From contig NZ_AXAY01000008.1 in assembly GCF_000473045.1 (NCBI RefSeq), positions 206,328 to 270,327 of the forward strand: DNA of 64,000 nucleotides. The letters run 5' to 3'. This DNA is from Bradyrhizobium sp. WSM3983 (GTDB taxonomy: Bacteria; Pseudomonadota; Alphaproteobacteria; Rhizobiales; Xanthobacteraceae). Numbering within the stretch: position 1 is the stretch's first letter; each line of letters opens with the position of its first letter. The position numbers and the translations under genes are program-made. The notes beneath the pieces are model-generated. The model worked only from the letters and a program-made list of their open reading frames with translations. It did no database searches and was not told the DNA's origin. Positions 9,915-20,163 of this stretch are shown one piece after another.

Positions 9915-10232
9915 CGCCGCGCCGCTCATATAGGTCTCGCGCCGGCCGATCATGCGCTCGGCGGCGGCCTTGGCGTCGGCCTTCGAGGAGGTCGCGCAGG
10001 TCCGGTATTCGAGATCGGGCGCGTCGGAGGTGTCGCGGCGGCCGAACCAGGATTTCGAACCGACCGGCAATAGCGCCAGCGACTGCGCCAGATTGTCGAC
10101 CGCGCCGAAGGAATAGAGTGCGCCGGTGCCGGCGATGCGGACCTCGTAAATACCTGGCGAGATCGGCGCTTCCAGATTGTCGCCCCGTCCGGGGCGGGGA
10201 TAGCGCTTCCATTCGCCCCAGGTCGAAATCAT
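9912..10232 (-). CDS. Conserved hypothetical protein
   Basis: 106 aa, soluble, no signal peptide. I do not recognise a named domain. Seen: MISTWGEWKRYPRPGRGDN at the start, a beta-rich middle (GIYEVRIAGTGALYSFGAVDN), and an Ala/Lys-rich helix near the end (SKADAKAAAERMIGRRE). Codon use matches the neighbours. The start at 10232 is preceded by AGGGGACCTGAG-like sequence. The stop codon is formed by the end of a family B repeat, so the repeat may have trimmed or replaced the original 3' end. It stands alone between the aldehyde dehydrogenase and the serine hydrolase. Confidence 0.75.
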   Translation of the reverse strand: MISTWGEWKRYPRPGRGDNLEAPISPGIYEVRIAGTGALYSFGAVDNLAQSLALLPVGSKSWFGRRDTSDAPDLEYRTCATSSKADAKAAAERMIGRRETYMSGAA

Positions 10233-10571
10233 CTCAGGTCCCCTCGCGGCCGGTGGACGGCCGCCAAATTTGCTTCAAGTCTTAACGTCAGCCGGCGATC
10301 AGGCCGTCAGCTGAACGCCGCAACGCACAAAACATTTCAAGTGCTTCAAACGCTCGAAACATATCGCCTGAGCCCATCCATGGTTACGGCGAAGTGCGGC
10401 CATCCACCGCAGATTTTGAAGAAGTGTTGCAGTGCAGTCGTCCCGCGCCGGGCCGGGACCGTCAAGTCACGACATCGCGACCGAAGGGTGCATATGGCCA
10501 CGCTTGCCGCGCAGCGGATGCGGGAGGACAATCGATCACTTCCAACAATAATCAAACCGGAGGAAACGCGT
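10233..10571. other. 339-base divergent intergenic region
   Basis: Lies between the small hypothetical gene (leftward) and the serine hydrolase (rightward). The frame of the hydrolase stays open through it and there is an in-frame ATG at 10494 with GAAGGG upstream, but the resulting 26-residue extension looks unlike the family. I see no repeat, terminator or RNA gene here; it presumably holds both promoters. Confidence 0.5.
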
Positions 10572-11765
10572 ATGCAAAGCAAAGCTCAGATCGACGAGAC
10601 TCTGCGCAAGACAAGCGACGCCAAGGAGATTCCCGGCGTCGTTGCGATCGCCGCCAGCGGTAGTGAGATCCTGTATCAGGGCGCGTTCGGCAAGCGCGAT
10701 CTCTCCAAGCCCGATGCGATGACATTGGACAGCGTGTTCTGGATTGCCTCCATGACGAAGGCGGTGACGGCCGCCGGCGCGATGCAGCTCGTCGAGCAGG
10801 GCAAGCTGTCGCTGGACGCGCCGATCGGTGAGGTGTTGCCCGATCTCGCCGCGCCGCAGGTGCTCGAAGGTTTTGACGAGAGCGGCGAGCCGAAGCTGCG
10901 GCCTGCCAGCAGGCCGATCACGCTACGTCACCTCATGACCCACACCGCCGGTTTTGCCTACAACGTGTGGAACGGCGACTGCGCGCAATATCTGGAGAAG
11001 ACCGGAACCCCGAACATCTTCTCCTGCCAGAACGTCGCACTGAAGACGCCGATCATGTCCGATCCCGGCACGCGCTGGGAATATGGCATCAACATCGACT
11101 TTGTCGGCAAAGCCGTGGAAGCTGCGAGCGGCAAACGTCTCGATGCCTATCTGCGCGACCACATGTTCGCGCCGCTCGGCATGAACGACACCGGCTTCAA
11201 GATCACCGACCACATGCGCCAGCGACTGGTCGCGACGCATGCACGCGGCGAGGATGGATCGCTGGCTCCGATCCCGTTCGAGATCGAACAGAATCCGGAA
11301 TTCCACATGGGCGGCGGCGGCCTTTACGGCACTGCCGGCGACTACATCAAGTTCACCCAAATGATCCTCAACAAGGGCCGCGGCAACGGCAACCAGGTGC
11401 TTAAGCCCGAGACGGTCGCGCTGATGGGCCAGAACCACATCGGCGATCTCACCATTGGCAAGATGACAACCGTGGCACCCATGTACACCAACGACGTCGA
11501 TCTCTTCCCCGACATCGTGAAGAAGTGGGGGCTCTCCTTCCTGATCAATAACGCGAAGACGCCGGAAGGCCGTAGCGCCGGCAGCCTCGCCTGGGCTGGT
11601 CTCGCTAATACGTATTTCTGGATCGACCCGGCGCGCGATGTTTGCGGCGTGATCCTGATGCAGGTCTTGCCGTTCGTCGACGCCAAGTGCCTCGAGGCCT
11701 TCGCCGGCTTCGAGCGCGGCGTCTATACCGGGCTCGATGCGGGAAGCGGCCAGAGGGCGGCCTAG
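10572..11765 (+). CDS. Serine hydrolase / esterase of the class C beta-lactamase fold
   Basis: 397 aa, cytoplasmic (no signal peptide). The nucleophile motif SxxK is Ser60-Met-Thr-Lys63 (WIASMTKAVTAAGAMQL). A second motif Tyr171 (WEYGIN) and GGGGLYGTAGDY follow in the usual order. This pattern is typical of esterase EstB/LovD-like hydrolases rather than of true AmpC, and no secretion signal is seen, so esterase or transesterase activity is more likely than beta-lactam resistance. The ATG at 10572 follows GGAGG with 8-base spacing. It precedes the acyl-CoA ligase by 116 bases in the same direction and may work with it on an acyl ester. Confidence 0.85.
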   Translation: MQSKAQIDETLRKTSDAKEIPGVVAIAASGSEILYQGAFGKRDLSKPDAMTLDSVFWIASMTKAVTAAGAMQLVEQGKLSLDAPIGEVLPDLAAPQVLEGFDESGEPKLRPASRPITLRHLMTHTAGFAYNVWNGDCAQYLEKTGTPNIFSCQNVALKTPIMSDPGTRWEYGINIDFVGKAVEAASGKRLDAYLRDHMFAPLGMNDTGFKITDHMRQRLVATHARGEDGSLAPIPFEIEQNPEFHMGGGGLYGTAGDYIKFTQMILNKGRGNGNQVLKPETVALMGQNHIGDLTIGKMTTVAPMYTNDVDLFPDIVKKWGLSFLINNAKTPEGRSAGSLAWAGLANTYFWIDPARDVCGVILMQVLPFVDAKCLEAFAGFERGVYTGLDAGSGQRAA

Positions 11766-11881
11766 CCCCTTAGTATGATGCGCGACTTGTCGCGCGTGCT
11801 CACAGCAGGATGTACCCTCGTGCCCCGAAGGCATGCCCCTCGGGGCATGAGGCGAAAATGACCGAGCTGGAGGACGCGACC

Positions 11882-13576
11882 ATGGCAGACAAGGCCGACA
11901 GTTACGTTTGTGGCATCTCCGACACGCCGCTGCTCGGCGACACCATCGGTCGCAGTCTAAACCACGCGGTGCGGCGCTGGGGCAAGCGCGAGGCACTGGT
12001 CTCGCCCAGCCACGGCGTGCGATGGACCTGGAGCGAATTCGCCGAACGCGTCGACGCGCTCGCCGCAGGATTTCTCGCGCTCGGTCTCGAACGCGGTGAG
12101 CGGATCGGCATCTGGTCGCTGAACCGGCCGGAATGGACGCTGACCCAGTTCGCCGCCGCCAAGGCCGGCCTGATCCTGGTCACGATCAATCCCGCCTACA
12201 GGCTGAGCGAGCTGGAATTCGCGTTGAAGAAAGTCGGCTGCGCCGCGATCGTCACAGCGACGGCTTTCAAGACCAGCCAGTATATGGAGATGCTCAACTC
12301 GCTGCTGCCGGAGCTGACAGCCGCAAACCCCGGACAGTTGCAGGCGGCGCGGCTGCCGGCCCTGCGCATCGTGATCCAGATCGGCGGGCCTGCAGCACCC
12401 GGCACGATCCCATTCGAAGAGGTCGCGCGCATGGGTGGCGCCAAGCATCGCGAACAGCTTGCCGCGCTCGGCGCGGCGCTTCAGTTCGACGATCCCGTCA
12501 ACATCCAGTTCACCAGCGGCACGACCGGCTCGCCCAAGGGCGTGACGCTGACGCACCACAACATCCTCAACAACGGTTATTTCACGGGACGCGCGATGCG
12601 CCTGACCGAGCAGGATCGCATCTGCATTCCGGTGCCGCTCTACCACTGCTTCGGCATGGTGATGGGCAACCTCGCATCCGTCACGCTCGGCACCACCATG
12701 GTCTATCCCGGCGAGGGCTTTGATCCACTCGCGACGCTGCGCGCGGTCGAGCAGGAGAAATGCACCGCGCTGTACGGCGTGCCCACCATGTTCATCGCCG
12801 AGCTCGATCATCCTGAATTCGCGACGTTCAATCTGAAATCACTGCGCACCGGCATCATGGCCGGCGCGCCCTGCCCGATCGAGGTGATGAAGCGCGTCAA
12901 CACCGAGATGAACATGTGCGAGGTCACCATCGCCTATGGCATGACCGAGACCAGCCCCGTCAGCTTCCAGAGCGCGACGGATGACCCGCTGGAGCGGCGC
13001 GTCTCCACCGTCGGGCGGATCCATCCGCATGTCGAGGTGAAGGTCGTCGACCTCGAAGGCAGGATCGTCAAGCGCGGCGAACGCGGCGAGCTCTGCACCC
13101 GCGGCTACAGCGTGATGCTGGGCTATTGGGAGGAGAAGGACAAGACGGGCGACGTGCTCGACGCCAACGGCTGGATGCACACCGGCGATCTCGCCACCAT
13201 CGACGTCGAGGGCTATTGCAACATCGTCGGCCGCATCAAGGACCTGGTCATCCGCGGCGGCGAGAACCTCTATCCGCGTGAGATCGAGGAGTTTTTGTAT
13301 CGCCACCCCAAGATTCAGGACGTGCAGATTTTCGGCGTGGCCGACACCCGCTATGGCGAGGAGCTTTGCGCCTGGATCCGTGTCAGGTCAGGCGAGACGC
13401 TGACGGCAGAAGAAGTTCGCGCCTTCTGCGATGGCCAGATCGCCCACAACAAGATCCCGCGCTACGTCGAGTTCGTCGACGAATTCCCGATGACCGTGAC
13501 CGGAAAGATCCAGAAATTCGTGATGCGCGAGGCCGTGGAGCAGCGGCTGGGGCTGAAGGCGGCGAAGACGGCGTGA
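11882..13576 (+). CDS. Acyl-CoA synthetase (AMP-binding family)
   Basis: 564 aa. It activates a carboxylic acid to its acyl-adenylate and then to the CoA thioester. Seen: the P-loop [16 protein letters not shown], the adenylate motif YGMTETSP, the hinge region [12 protein letters not shown] followed by [21 protein letters not shown], and the C-terminal catalytic Lys in [10 protein letters not shown]. Closest in style to medium/long-chain FadD-type ligases; the chain length is not predictable. Start chosen at 11882 (GGAGG eight to twelve bases upstream); a second in-frame ATG at 11858 with GAGG is possible. Confidence 0.9.
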   Translation: MADKADSYVCGISDTPLLGDTIGRSLNHAVRRWGKREALVSPSHGVRWTWSEFAERVDALAAGFLALGLERGERIGIWSLNRPEWTLTQFAAAKAGLILVTINPAYRLSELEFALKKVGCAAIVTATAFKTSQYMEMLNSLLPELTAANPGQLQAARLPALRIVIQIGGPAAPGTIPFEEVARMGGAKHREQLAALGAALQFDDPVNIQFTSGTTGSPKGVTLTHHNILNNGYFTGRAMRLTEQDRICIPVPLYHCFGMVMGNLASVTLGTTMVYPGEGFDPLATLRAVEQEKCTALYGVPTMFIAELDHPEFATFNLKSLRTGIMAGAPCPIEVMKRVNTEMNMCEVTIAYGMTETSPVSFQSATDDPLERRVSTVGRIHPHVEVKVVDLEGRIVKRGERGELCTRGYSVMLGYWEEKDKTGDVLDANGWMHTGDLATIDVEGYCNIVGRIKDLVIRGGENLYPREIEEFLYRHPKIQDVQIFGVADTRYGEELCAWIRVRSGETLTAEEVRAFCDGQIAHNKIPRYVEFVDEFPMTVTGKIQKFVMREAVEQRLGLKAAKTA

Positions 13577-13621
13577 GGTGGCTTTCGTTGTTGCCGGCCG
13601 CAGTTCTCGCCAAACGAAGAC

Positions 13622-13723
13622 TGTCATTCCCCGCGAAAGCGGGGAATCCAGTATGCCGCAGCCTCTCCGTATTCCACTGACGTCTCTGGAATACTGGATC
13701 GCCCGCCTTCGCGGGCGATGACG
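13622..13723 (-). repeat. Palindromic intergenic repeat, family A copy 3 (inverted)
   Basis: Same element as at 3851-3956 but in the opposite orientation: begins TGTCATTCCCCGCG and ends CGCGGGCGATGACGA. It fills the gap between the convergent acyl-CoA synthetase and PfkB kinase genes, where it could act as a bidirectional terminator-like hairpin. Confidence 0.9.
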
Positions 13724-13742
13724 ACCGAGGATGAGGCGAGCC

Positions 13743-14744
13743 TTAAACCGTCAGCCCGCGCTGCTGGGCCAGCTCCTTCAGCGACACCTGCGGGCGCGCG
13801 CCGATGTGCTGGATGACTTCGGCAGCGGCAAGCGCACCGAGCTCGCCGCACTGCTTGTGCGACAGGTCGCGCGAGAGGCCATACAGGAAACCGGCCGCGA
13901 AGAGATCGCCGGCGCCGGTGGTGTCCACGAGTTGCGTGATCGGCGAGGCCGGAGCTGCGACGGCGTCCGTCGGCGTCACCACCACGCAGCCGTTCTCGCT
14001 GCGCGTGACCACGCCGAGCTTGACGTCGTTGCGCAGCTGCTTGAGCGCGGTGTCGAAATCGGAGGTCTCGTAGAGCGAGTGAAGTTCCGACTCGTTGGCG
14101 AACACGATGTCGGCGGTGCCGTTGCGCATCAGCCCCAGAAATTCGTCGCGATAGCGGCCGACGCAGAAGGAGTCTGACAGCGTCAGCGCCACCTTGCGGC
14201 CGGCCTCGTGGGCAATCTTGGAGGCCTTGAGGAAGGCTTCCTTGGCGCCCGGCGGATCCCAAAGATAGCCTTCGAGATACACGATCTTGGCCGCCGCGAT
14301 TTCAGCCGGCTCGATGTCGGCGGGCGACAGATCCTGCGCCGCGCCGAGATAGGTGTTCATGGTGCGCTCGCCGTCGCCGGTAACCAGGATGTAGGAGCAG
14401 CCGGTCGCAGGGCCGTCCTTCGCGGCCGGCGTGTTGAAGGCGACGCCGGCGGCGCGGATGTCATGGACGTAGAGCTTGCCGATCTGGTCGTCCTTGACTT
14501 TGCCGACATAGGCGGCACGCGCGCCGAGGCTGCCGATGCCGACGATGGTGTTGGCGGCCGAGCCGCCCGAGACTTCGGTCGCCGGGCCCATGTCGGCGTA
14601 AATGGCGGTGGCCCGCGCCTCGTCGATCAGGGACATGCTGCCCTTGGTCATGCTGTGCTTGGCCAAAAAAGCTTCATCGGTCCGGACCAGCACGTCGAAC
14701 AGCGCGTTGCCGATGCCGAGAACGTCATATTTCACGTCAGCCAT
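13743..14744 (-). CDS. PfkB-family carbohydrate kinase, probable adenosine kinase
   Basis: 333 aa. PfkB fold kinases phosphorylate sugars or nucleosides. Visible: N-terminal DVLGIGNALFDVLV, the two-Gly motif EVSGGSAANTIVGIGSLG (substrate pocket) and signature 2, DTTGAGDLFAAGFLYGL, near residue 280 with the catalytic Asp. Length and the N-terminal GNAL motif resemble adenosine kinases annotated in rhizobia; ribokinase-like activity remains possible. ATG at 14744, about 125 bases from the divergent murJ start. Confidence 0.85.
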   Translation of the reverse strand: MADVKYDVLGIGNALFDVLVRTDEAFLAKHSMTKGSMSLIDEARATAIYADMGPATEVSGGSAANTIVGIGSLGARAAYVGKVKDDQIGKLYVHDIRAAGVAFNTPAAKDGPATGCSYILVTGDGERTMNTYLGAAQDLSPADIEPAEIAAAKIVYLEGYLWDPPGAKEAFLKASKIAHEAGRKVALTLSDSFCVGRYRDEFLGLMRNGTADIVFANESELHSLYETSDFDTALKQLRNDVKLGVVTRSENGCVVVTPTDAVAAPASPITQLVDTTGAGDLFAAGFLYGLSRDLSHKQCGELGALAAAEVIQHIGARPQVSLKELAQQRGLTV

Positions 14745-14869
14745 TCACCTTGATCCTGTTTGCCGGATTGCGATACCTGCGGAAATCCGCTTCCTGTCAG
14801 CCTGAAATCTGGCCCGCGGCCTATCACGACCGGGCCGCTACGGGCAAGCAACGGTATTATGTCGGCGCA

Positions 14870-16402
14870 ATGATCCGCTCCTTCCTGACAGTTTCGACGG
14901 GAACACTGGCCTCGCGTCTGCTGGGCTTTGCCCGCGATTCCCTGATCGCGGCGCTGCTCGGCACCGGCGCCGTGGCGGATGCCTTTCTGGCCGCCTTCCA
15001 GCTCGTCAACGTGGTGCGGCGCCTGCTCAGCGAAGGGGCGCTCAATGCGGCCCTGATCCCGGCCTGGCTGCGCGTCCGTGACCGCGATGGCGAAGAGGCC
15101 GCCTCCGCATTTGCGGGGCGCGTGCTCGGCACGGTCAGCGTGGCGCTGATCGTGATCTCGATCGGCATCGCGCTGTTGATGCCGCTGATCATCATGATCA
15201 TCGCGCCAGGTTTTGTTGGCAGCCCGTCGCTCCATCTCGCCGTCCAGAGCGCGCGGCTGATGCTGCCTTATCTGGCCTTTGCCGGCCCGGTCACGGTGCT
15301 GATGGGGTTACTGAACGCGCAGGGGCGATTTGCGCTCACGGCGTTCTCGCCGCTGCTGTTCAACATCGCGCTGATCGCGACAATCGCGGCGCTGCTGCTG
15401 TGGCACGCCGATGCGTCCCTCGCCGCATGGATTCTGGCAGCGACGGTCGGCATCGCCGGCCTGCTTCAGCTCCTGATGCTGCTGTCGCAGCGAAGTGCAG
15501 GTCTCGCGACGCCGCTGCGCGCGAGTTTTGACAAGGAGATGCGTGGCTTCTTCGGCAAGGCGATCCCCGGCATGATCGCAAGCTCGGGGCCGCAATGGCT
15601 GATGGTGGCCGGCGCGATCATCGCCTCGGCGATGCCTTCCGCCGTGTCCTGGCTCTATTTCGCCAACCGCCTGATCGAGCTGCCGCTCGGCATTGTCGGC
15701 GTCGCCATGGGCACCGTTCTGGTGCCGGAGTTGACGCGCGCAGTTGGAAGCGGCGACCGCGACGCGGTGGCACATGCGGAATCGCGCGCGCTGGAGCTCG
15801 CGGCCGGGCTCGCGCTGCCCGCCACGCTCGGCCTCGCCGTGCTGGCCGAGCCGATCGTGCGGCTGTTGTTCGAGCATGGCGCCTTCGGCGCAGAGGACAG
15901 TGCAGCCACTGCGCACGCGCTGATGTGGCTGGCGCTCGGCCTGCCCGCGCACGTGCTAATCAAGGCGCTGTCGCCCGCCTTCTTTGCCCGCAGCGACACG
16001 ATGACGCCGCTGCTCGCAACCGCCAAGGGATTTGTGGTCGCGGTCGCACTCGCCGTGCTGCTGGGTCACTACTTCGGCGCAAGCGGGATCGCCGCGAGCA
16101 TCGCCGCCGGCGCCTGGAGCAGCGCGCTGGCGCTGCTTCGGAAAAGCACCAGCGAATTCGGCTTCTCGGTCGACGCCGCCGCTCGCTGGCGGCTGCCGCG
16201 GATCGTGCTCGCCGCAGCCGTCATGGGGGCCCTGCTCTGGCTGACGACGGGACTGATGCCGGTGGAGGCCCACGGCCTGATCCGCTTCATTGTGCTGGGC
16301 CTGCAGATCGGCGCCGGAATCGCCGTCTATGGCCTGCTCCTGCAGATCCTCGGCGCGGCGTCCTGGCGCGAGGCGGTTGACGCCCTGAAGCGGCCCGCCT
16401 GA
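14870..16402 (+). CDS. murJ: Lipid II flippase MurJ (MviN)
   Basis: 510 aa, inner membrane, about 14 hydrophobic segments, as expected for MOP-superfamily MurJ. It flips lipid II to the periplasm for peptidoglycan synthesis. Seen: the N-terminal [30 protein letters not shown] and the signature [28 protein letters not shown], with the Arg residues that line the cavity. The frame is open upstream to 14750 but MIRSF at 14870 fits the family start. The next gene is trpS, 94 bases downstream in the same direction. Confidence 0.95.
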   Translation: MIRSFLTVSTGTLASRLLGFARDSLIAALLGTGAVADAFLAAFQLVNVVRRLLSEGALNAALIPAWLRVRDRDGEEAASAFAGRVLGTVSVALIVISIGIALLMPLIIMIIAPGFVGSPSLHLAVQSARLMLPYLAFAGPVTVLMGLLNAQGRFALTAFSPLLFNIALIATIAALLLWHADASLAAWILAATVGIAGLLQLLMLLSQRSAGLATPLRASFDKEMRGFFGKAIPGMIASSGPQWLMVAGAIIASAMPSAVSWLYFANRLIELPLGIVGVAMGTVLVPELTRAVGSGDRDAVAHAESRALELAAGLALPATLGLAVLAEPIVRLLFEHGAFGAEDSAATAHALMWLALGLPAHVLIKALSPAFFARSDTMTPLLATAKGFVVAVALAVLLGHYFGASGIAASIAAGAWSSALALLRKSTSEFGFSVDAAARWRLPRIVLAAAVMGALLWLTTGLMPVEAHGLIRFIVLGLQIGAGIAVYGLLLQILGAASWREAVDALKRPA

Positions 16403-16496
16403 CCGACCTCGGCCCGCGCCGGTCTATCGAATTGCCCTTGACGGGGCAGCGCTGCTGTTGGAAACGACGGCCGGCGAATTCTCAGGAAAACTGATC

Positions 16497-17549
16497 ATGC
16501 CATTCGTTGAACGGGTTTTTTCGGGCGTCCAGCCGACGGGCAATCTGCACCTCGGCAACTATCTCGGCGCGATCGTCAACTTCGTGAAGATGCAGGAAAC
16601 CCACAACTGCATCTATTGCGTCGTCGACATGCACGCGATCACGCAAGGCCTGGACGTCTGGGGCGGCCCTGCCGAGCTCGCGCGCAACACCCGCGAGGTG
16701 ACCGCAGCATTCATCGCCAGCGGCATCGACCCCAGGAAGCACATCGTGTTCAACCAGAGCCAGGTCTCCGGCCACGCCGAGCTCGCCTGGATCTTCAACT
16801 GCGTTGCGCGCATGGGCTGGCTCGGCCGCATGACCCAGTTCAAGGAGAAGGCCGGCAAGGACCGCGAGAACGCATCGGTCGGGCTGTTCGACTATCCCGT
16901 GCTGATGGCCGCCGACATTCTGCTTTACCGCGCCACCCACGTTCCGGTCGGTGAGGACCAGAAGCAGCATCTCGAGCTCTCGCGCGACATCGCGCAGAAG
17001 TTCAACAATGACTTTGGCGATTCCATTCGTAGCCACGGCGCCAATGACGGCCTGTTCTTCCCGTTGCCGGAGCCGTTGATCACGGGCCCGGCGACGCGCG
17101 TGATGAGCTTGCGCGACGGCACCAAGAAGATGTCGAAGTCCGATGCGTCGGACAATTCGCGCATCAATCTGACCGACGACGCCGACACCATCGCGCAGAA
17201 GATCCGCAAGGCGAAGACCGATCCGGAGCCGCTGCCGAGCGAAGAGAAGGGCCTGGAAGCGCGTCCCGAGGCCGACAATCTCGTCGGCATTTTCGCAGCG
17301 CTCGCCGGCCGTTCCAAGGCCAGCGTGCTCGGCGAGTTCGGCGGCGGCCAGTTCTCCAGCTTCAAGAACGCGCTGGCGGAGCTGTGCGTCACGAAGCTCG
17401 CGCCGATCGCCGGCGAAATGAAGCGCCTGGTCGCCGACCCCAGCCATATCGACACCATCCTGAACGATGGTTCCGATCGGGCCCGCGCCCTCGCCGAGGA
17501 GACCATGAACCTCTCCAAGGACATCGTCGGCTTCATCCGCCGTCGCTGA
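16497..17549 (+). CDS. trpS: Tryptophanyl-tRNA synthetase
   Basis: 350 aa class I aminoacyl-tRNA synthetase. The HIGH-equivalent is in [16 protein letters not shown] near residues 8-23 and the KMSKS loop is exact at residues 211-215 ([15 protein letters not shown]). It charges tRNA-Trp. The frame opens 13 codons earlier (16458), but the Met at 16497 gives the normal start [10 protein letters not shown]. Same strand as murJ and usp; murJ-trpS-usp-nfu order is commonly seen in Bradyrhizobium relatives (recalled, not checked). Confidence 0.96.
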   Translation: MPFVERVFSGVQPTGNLHLGNYLGAIVNFVKMQETHNCIYCVVDMHAITQGLDVWGGPAELARNTREVTAAFIASGIDPRKHIVFNQSQVSGHAELAWIFNCVARMGWLGRMTQFKEKAGKDRENASVGLFDYPVLMAADILLYRATHVPVGEDQKQHLELSRDIAQKFNNDFGDSIRSHGANDGLFFPLPEPLITGPATRVMSLRDGTKKMSKSDASDNSRINLTDDADTIAQKIRKAKTDPEPLPSEEKGLEARPEADNLVGIFAALAGRSKASVLGEFGGGQFSSFKNALAELCVTKLAPIAGEMKRLVADPSHIDTILNDGSDRARALAEETMNLSKDIVGFIRRR

Positions 17550-17657
17550 CTACTGCGGTTGCGAACTTGGGCCTGCGCCACGGCGCGGGCCGCTTCGCCC
17601 CTCCCCAAGCGTGAGCGAGTGTGGCAGCATGCTCCCCGTGCACATTCCGGGATAGGC

Positions 17658-18152
17658 ATGACCAGCAAGCGACTTTGCTTCGAGCCGGGTCACAAGCCCA
17701 AATGTCTCGTCATCGTCGACGACACCGCCGAATGGGATCGCGCGGTCTATTACGCCAGCCGCTGGGCAATCCGCGCCGGCGGCGGCGTGGTGATGCTGCG
17801 CATCATCGAGATCGAGGACCAGAACCAGCAATGGCTGGGTGTCGCCGACATCATGCGCGCCGAAGCGCATGAAGCGGCGGAAGCCACGCTCGACCGCGCC
17901 GCCGGCCGCGCCAACGGCATCGCCGCGATCACGCCGGAACGGCTCATCCGCGAGGGCGCCGCGATGGAGCAGCTGCTCGCGGTGATCGACGAGGACCCTG
18001 ACATCGCCATGCTCGTGCTTGCCGCCAGCCCGGGCGCGGAAGGGCCAGGGCCGTGGGTGGCGCTGCTCTCGCATGCGCTCGGTACGTTTCCGGTGCCGGT
18101 GACCATCATTTCCGGCGCGCTGAGCGACGGCAGCGTGGATTCGCTGTCGTAG
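17658..18152 (+). CDS. Universal stress protein (UspA family)
   Basis: 164 aa, one Usp domain (about 15-145) starting with CLVIVDDTAEWDRAVYYASRWAIRAGG. The nucleotide-binding G-2x-G-9x-G(S/T) motif is only loosely kept (LAASPGAEGPGPWVALL), so ATP binding is uncertain. Start at 17658 (MTSKRLCFEPGHK). The 108 bases before it contain a fragment of the CTCCCC-AAGCG type intergenic repeat. The gene lies between trpS and nfu on the same strand. Role in stress survival is inferred from the family. Confidence 0.85.
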   Translation: MTSKRLCFEPGHKPKCLVIVDDTAEWDRAVYYASRWAIRAGGGVVMLRIIEIEDQNQQWLGVADIMRAEAHEAAEATLDRAAGRANGIAAITPERLIREGAAMEQLLAVIDEDPDIAMLVLAASPGAEGPGPWVALLSHALGTFPVPVTIISGALSDGSVDSLS

Positions 18153-18158
18153 ACCGTT

Positions 18159-18190
18159 CCTCACCTCGCCCGCTTGCGGGGGAGAGGGAG
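18159..18190 (+). repeat. Short inverted repeat, family E copy 1
   Basis: CTCGCCCGCTTGCGGGGGAGAGG, imperfect copy of a short CTCTCCCGC-TTGC-GGGAGAG palindrome found also at 41827-41848 and 63955-63976. It follows the stop codon of the universal stress gene and could serve as a transcription-end hairpin. Confidence 0.65.
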
Positions 18191-18322
18191 AAAACAAGCA
18201 CCCTAACCCGCTGAAATAACTGCGAAACAGCCGTCCTTCCCCTTGACCGTGCGTTCGCCGTCGCCATCTGCTAGTGGATAGGGCACGCGCCGGCCTTGAA
18301 CCGGCGACGTCTGGAGAAAACC

Positions 18323-18892
18323 ATGTTCATTCAAACCGAAGCCACCCCCAATCCCGCCACGTTGAAATTCATTCCCGGCCGCGTCGTGGTCGACGGCAGC
18401 CCGGTGGAATTTGCGAGCCGCGAATCCGCGACGCGCTCGCCGCTCGCCGAAAAGCTGTTCGAGGTGCCTGGCGTCACCGGCGTGTTCTATGGATCGGACT
18501 TCATCACCGTGACCAAGGCGAACGGTGAATGGCAACAGCTCAAGCCCGCGATCCTCGGCGCCATCATGGAGCACTACATGTCCGGCGCGCCGCTGCTCGC
18601 CGACGGCGCTGCCACCAACGATGTCGACCTCGACGATGAGGACGAGTTCTTCGACGAAGCCGACGCCGAGACGGTCGACATGATCAAGGATCTGATCGAG
18701 ACCCGCGTGCGGCCGGCGGTCGCCAATGACGGCGGCGACATCACCTTCCGCGGTTTCAAGGACGGTATCGTCTATCTCAACATGAAGGGCGCCTGCTCCG
18801 GCTGCCCGTCATCGACCGCAACACTCCAGCACGGCATTCAGAATTTGCTGAAGCACTTTGTGCCCGACGTGGTTGAAGTCCGGCCGATGTAG
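18323..18892 (+). CDS. Nfu-type iron-sulfur scaffold / carrier protein (NifU-like)
   Basis: 189 aa with two domains: an N-terminal Nfu/NFU1-type domain (about 1-90, MFIQTEATPNPATLKFIPG) and a C-terminal NifU domain (about 115-185) with the cluster-binding CxxC in KGACSGCPSSTATLQHGIQ. An acidic linker (DVDLDDEDEFFDEADAE) joins them. It delivers 4Fe-4S clusters to client enzymes; a likely client in this window is MiaB. Start at 18323, with GGAG seven to ten bases upstream. Same organisation as the mitochondrial NFU1 relative in alphaproteobacteria. Confidence 0.93.
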   Translation: MFIQTEATPNPATLKFIPGRVVVDGSPVEFASRESATRSPLAEKLFEVPGVTGVFYGSDFITVTKANGEWQQLKPAILGAIMEHYMSGAPLLADGAATNDVDLDDEDEFFDEADAETVDMIKDLIETRVRPAVANDGGDITFRGFKDGIVYLNMKGACSGCPSSTATLQHGIQNLLKHFVPDVVEVRPM

Positions 18893-18900
18893 GCGGCAGG

Positions 18901-18972
18901 CGAATGGCGAGTAGCCAATGGCGAATGGAACCGGGATCGGCTAGACTATTCGCCACTCGCCATTCGCAATTC
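18901..18972 (+). repeat. Inverted repeat of the GCGAATGGCGA type (family F)
   Basis: Contains CGAATGGCGAGTAG and GCGAATGG on the left and CGCCACTCGCCATTCG on the right, forming a hairpin of about 14 bp between nfu and tsaB. Looks like a short simple intergenic repeat; only this copy was seen in the window. Confidence 0.7.
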
Positions 18973-18980
18973 GCGGTCTC

Positions 18981-19676
18981 ATGCTGATCCTGGCCATCGA
19001 TACCGCACTGGAAGCGTGCGCGGCTGCCGTGCTCGACACCGACGCCGGTGAGCTCCTCGCGCAGGAGCAACTGCTCATGAAGCGCGGCCATGCCGAGGCG
19101 CTGATGCCGATGATCGCGCGCGTCATGCAATCGGCCGATCTCGCTTTCACGGCGCTCGACCGCATCGCGGTCACGGTCGGCCCCGGCAGCTTCACCGGCC
19201 TGCGCGTCGGCATTTCGGCGGCCCGCGGTTTTGCGCTCGCGGCCAAGCGGCCGGCCGTCGGAGTGACCACCTTGTCGGCCTATGCGGCCGCCATTGTCGG
19301 CCTGAGCGGACCGGCGCCGGTGATCTCGGCGATCGATGCGCGGCACGACCACGCCTATTTCCAGATCGTCGCCGGCGACGGCAGTTTGCTGGTGCCGCCA
19401 GCCGTCGCTGCCATCGACGAGGCGATCGCGGCCTCGCAATTCGGCGCGCCGCATCTGGTCGGCAATGCCGCGAAAATTCTCGCCGAGCGCTGGCCGAAGG
19501 ATGCGCCACAACCTGTTTCGGTCGACGCGCAGCCCGCACCCGACATCAGCTGGGTCGCCTGGCTCGGCGCCGCGGCCAATCCCGACACCAATCCGGCGCG
19601 GCCGTTCTATCTGAAGGCGCCCGATGCCAAGCCGGCGGCCCAGCCGCTGCTCGCAGCTCAAGCCGCAACCTCATGA
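18981..19676 (+). CDS. tsaB: tRNA N6-threonylcarbamoyladenosine synthesis protein TsaB (YeaZ)
   Basis: 231 aa, ASKHA fold. It is the non-catalytic partner of TsaD in the t6A37 modification complex. Family marks: MLILAIDTALEACAAAVLD at the start, HAEALMPMIARVM, and TVGPGSFTGLRVGISAARGFALA, which is the conserved dimer interface with TsaD. It overlaps rimI by four bases (ATGA at 19673), so the two are translationally coupled; fur follows immediately, giving a three-gene unit tsaB-rimI-fur. Confidence 0.95.
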   Translation: MLILAIDTALEACAAAVLDTDAGELLAQEQLLMKRGHAEALMPMIARVMQSADLAFTALDRIAVTVGPGSFTGLRVGISAARGFALAAKRPAVGVTTLSAYAAAIVGLSGPAPVISAIDARHDHAYFQIVAGDGSLLVPPAVAAIDEAIAASQFGAPHLVGNAAKILAERWPKDAPQPVSVDAQPAPDISWVAWLGAAANPDTNPARPFYLKAPDAKPAAQPLLAAQAATS

Positions 19677-20158
19677 TGAGATGGTGTTCGGAATGGTGGC
19701 GCGGCGGCACCGCCGCCGTCGAACCGGCGTCCGCGCGCGACGCGGCGCGGCTGGCGCAGCTTCACGGCGCCTCCTTCGCGCACGGCTGGGGCGAAAGCGA
19801 GTTCGAGACCATGCTCAGCGAGCGCAACACGCTCGTCCACCGCTTGCGGCTCGGGCGCAAGACCATCGGCTTTGCAGTGTCGCGGATCGGCGCGGACGAA
19901 GCCGAAATCCTCTCGGTCGCAGTCGACCAGTCCCGTCGCGGCCGCGGCCTCTCCCGCACGCTGCTGATGACCCATCTCGGTCATCTCGCAGGGCGTGGCG
20001 TGCGCACGATATTTCTGGAGGTCGAGGAGAACAACCAGCCGGCACGACGGCTCTATGCGAGATGCGGATTCGTGGTGGTCGGGCGCCGCGAACGCTACTA
20101 TAAGCAGGCCAACGGGGAACAATTGAATGCACTTCTGATGCGACGTGACTTGTCGTAA
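19673..20158 (+). CDS. rimI: Ribosomal-protein-alanine N-acetyltransferase RimI-like (GNAT)
   Basis: 161 aa, a single GNAT domain. The acetyl-CoA loop reads VDQSRRGRGLSRTLL (Q/R-x-x-G-x-G/A form) and the C-terminal ENNQPARRLYARCGFVVVGRRERYY is typical of RimI. Known role: N-terminal acetylation of ribosomal protein S18, with broader protein targets in some bacteria. Coupled to tsaB through ATGA. The first residues (MMRWCSEWWRGG) are unusual, but the overlap supports this start. Confidence 0.9.
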   Translation: MMRWCSEWWRGGTAAVEPASARDAARLAQLHGASFAHGWGESEFETMLSERNTLVHRLRLGRKTIGFAVSRIGADEAEILSVAVDQSRRGRGLSRTLLMTHLGHLAGRGVRTIFLEVEENNQPARRLYARCGFVVVGRRERYYKQANGEQLNALLMRRDLS

Positions 20159-20163
20159 CATTG

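Noticed and set aside
10341..10571. Upstream extension of the serine hydrolase frame
   Set aside because: The extension is unlike the family, and GGAGG lies at the right distance before the ATG at 10572.
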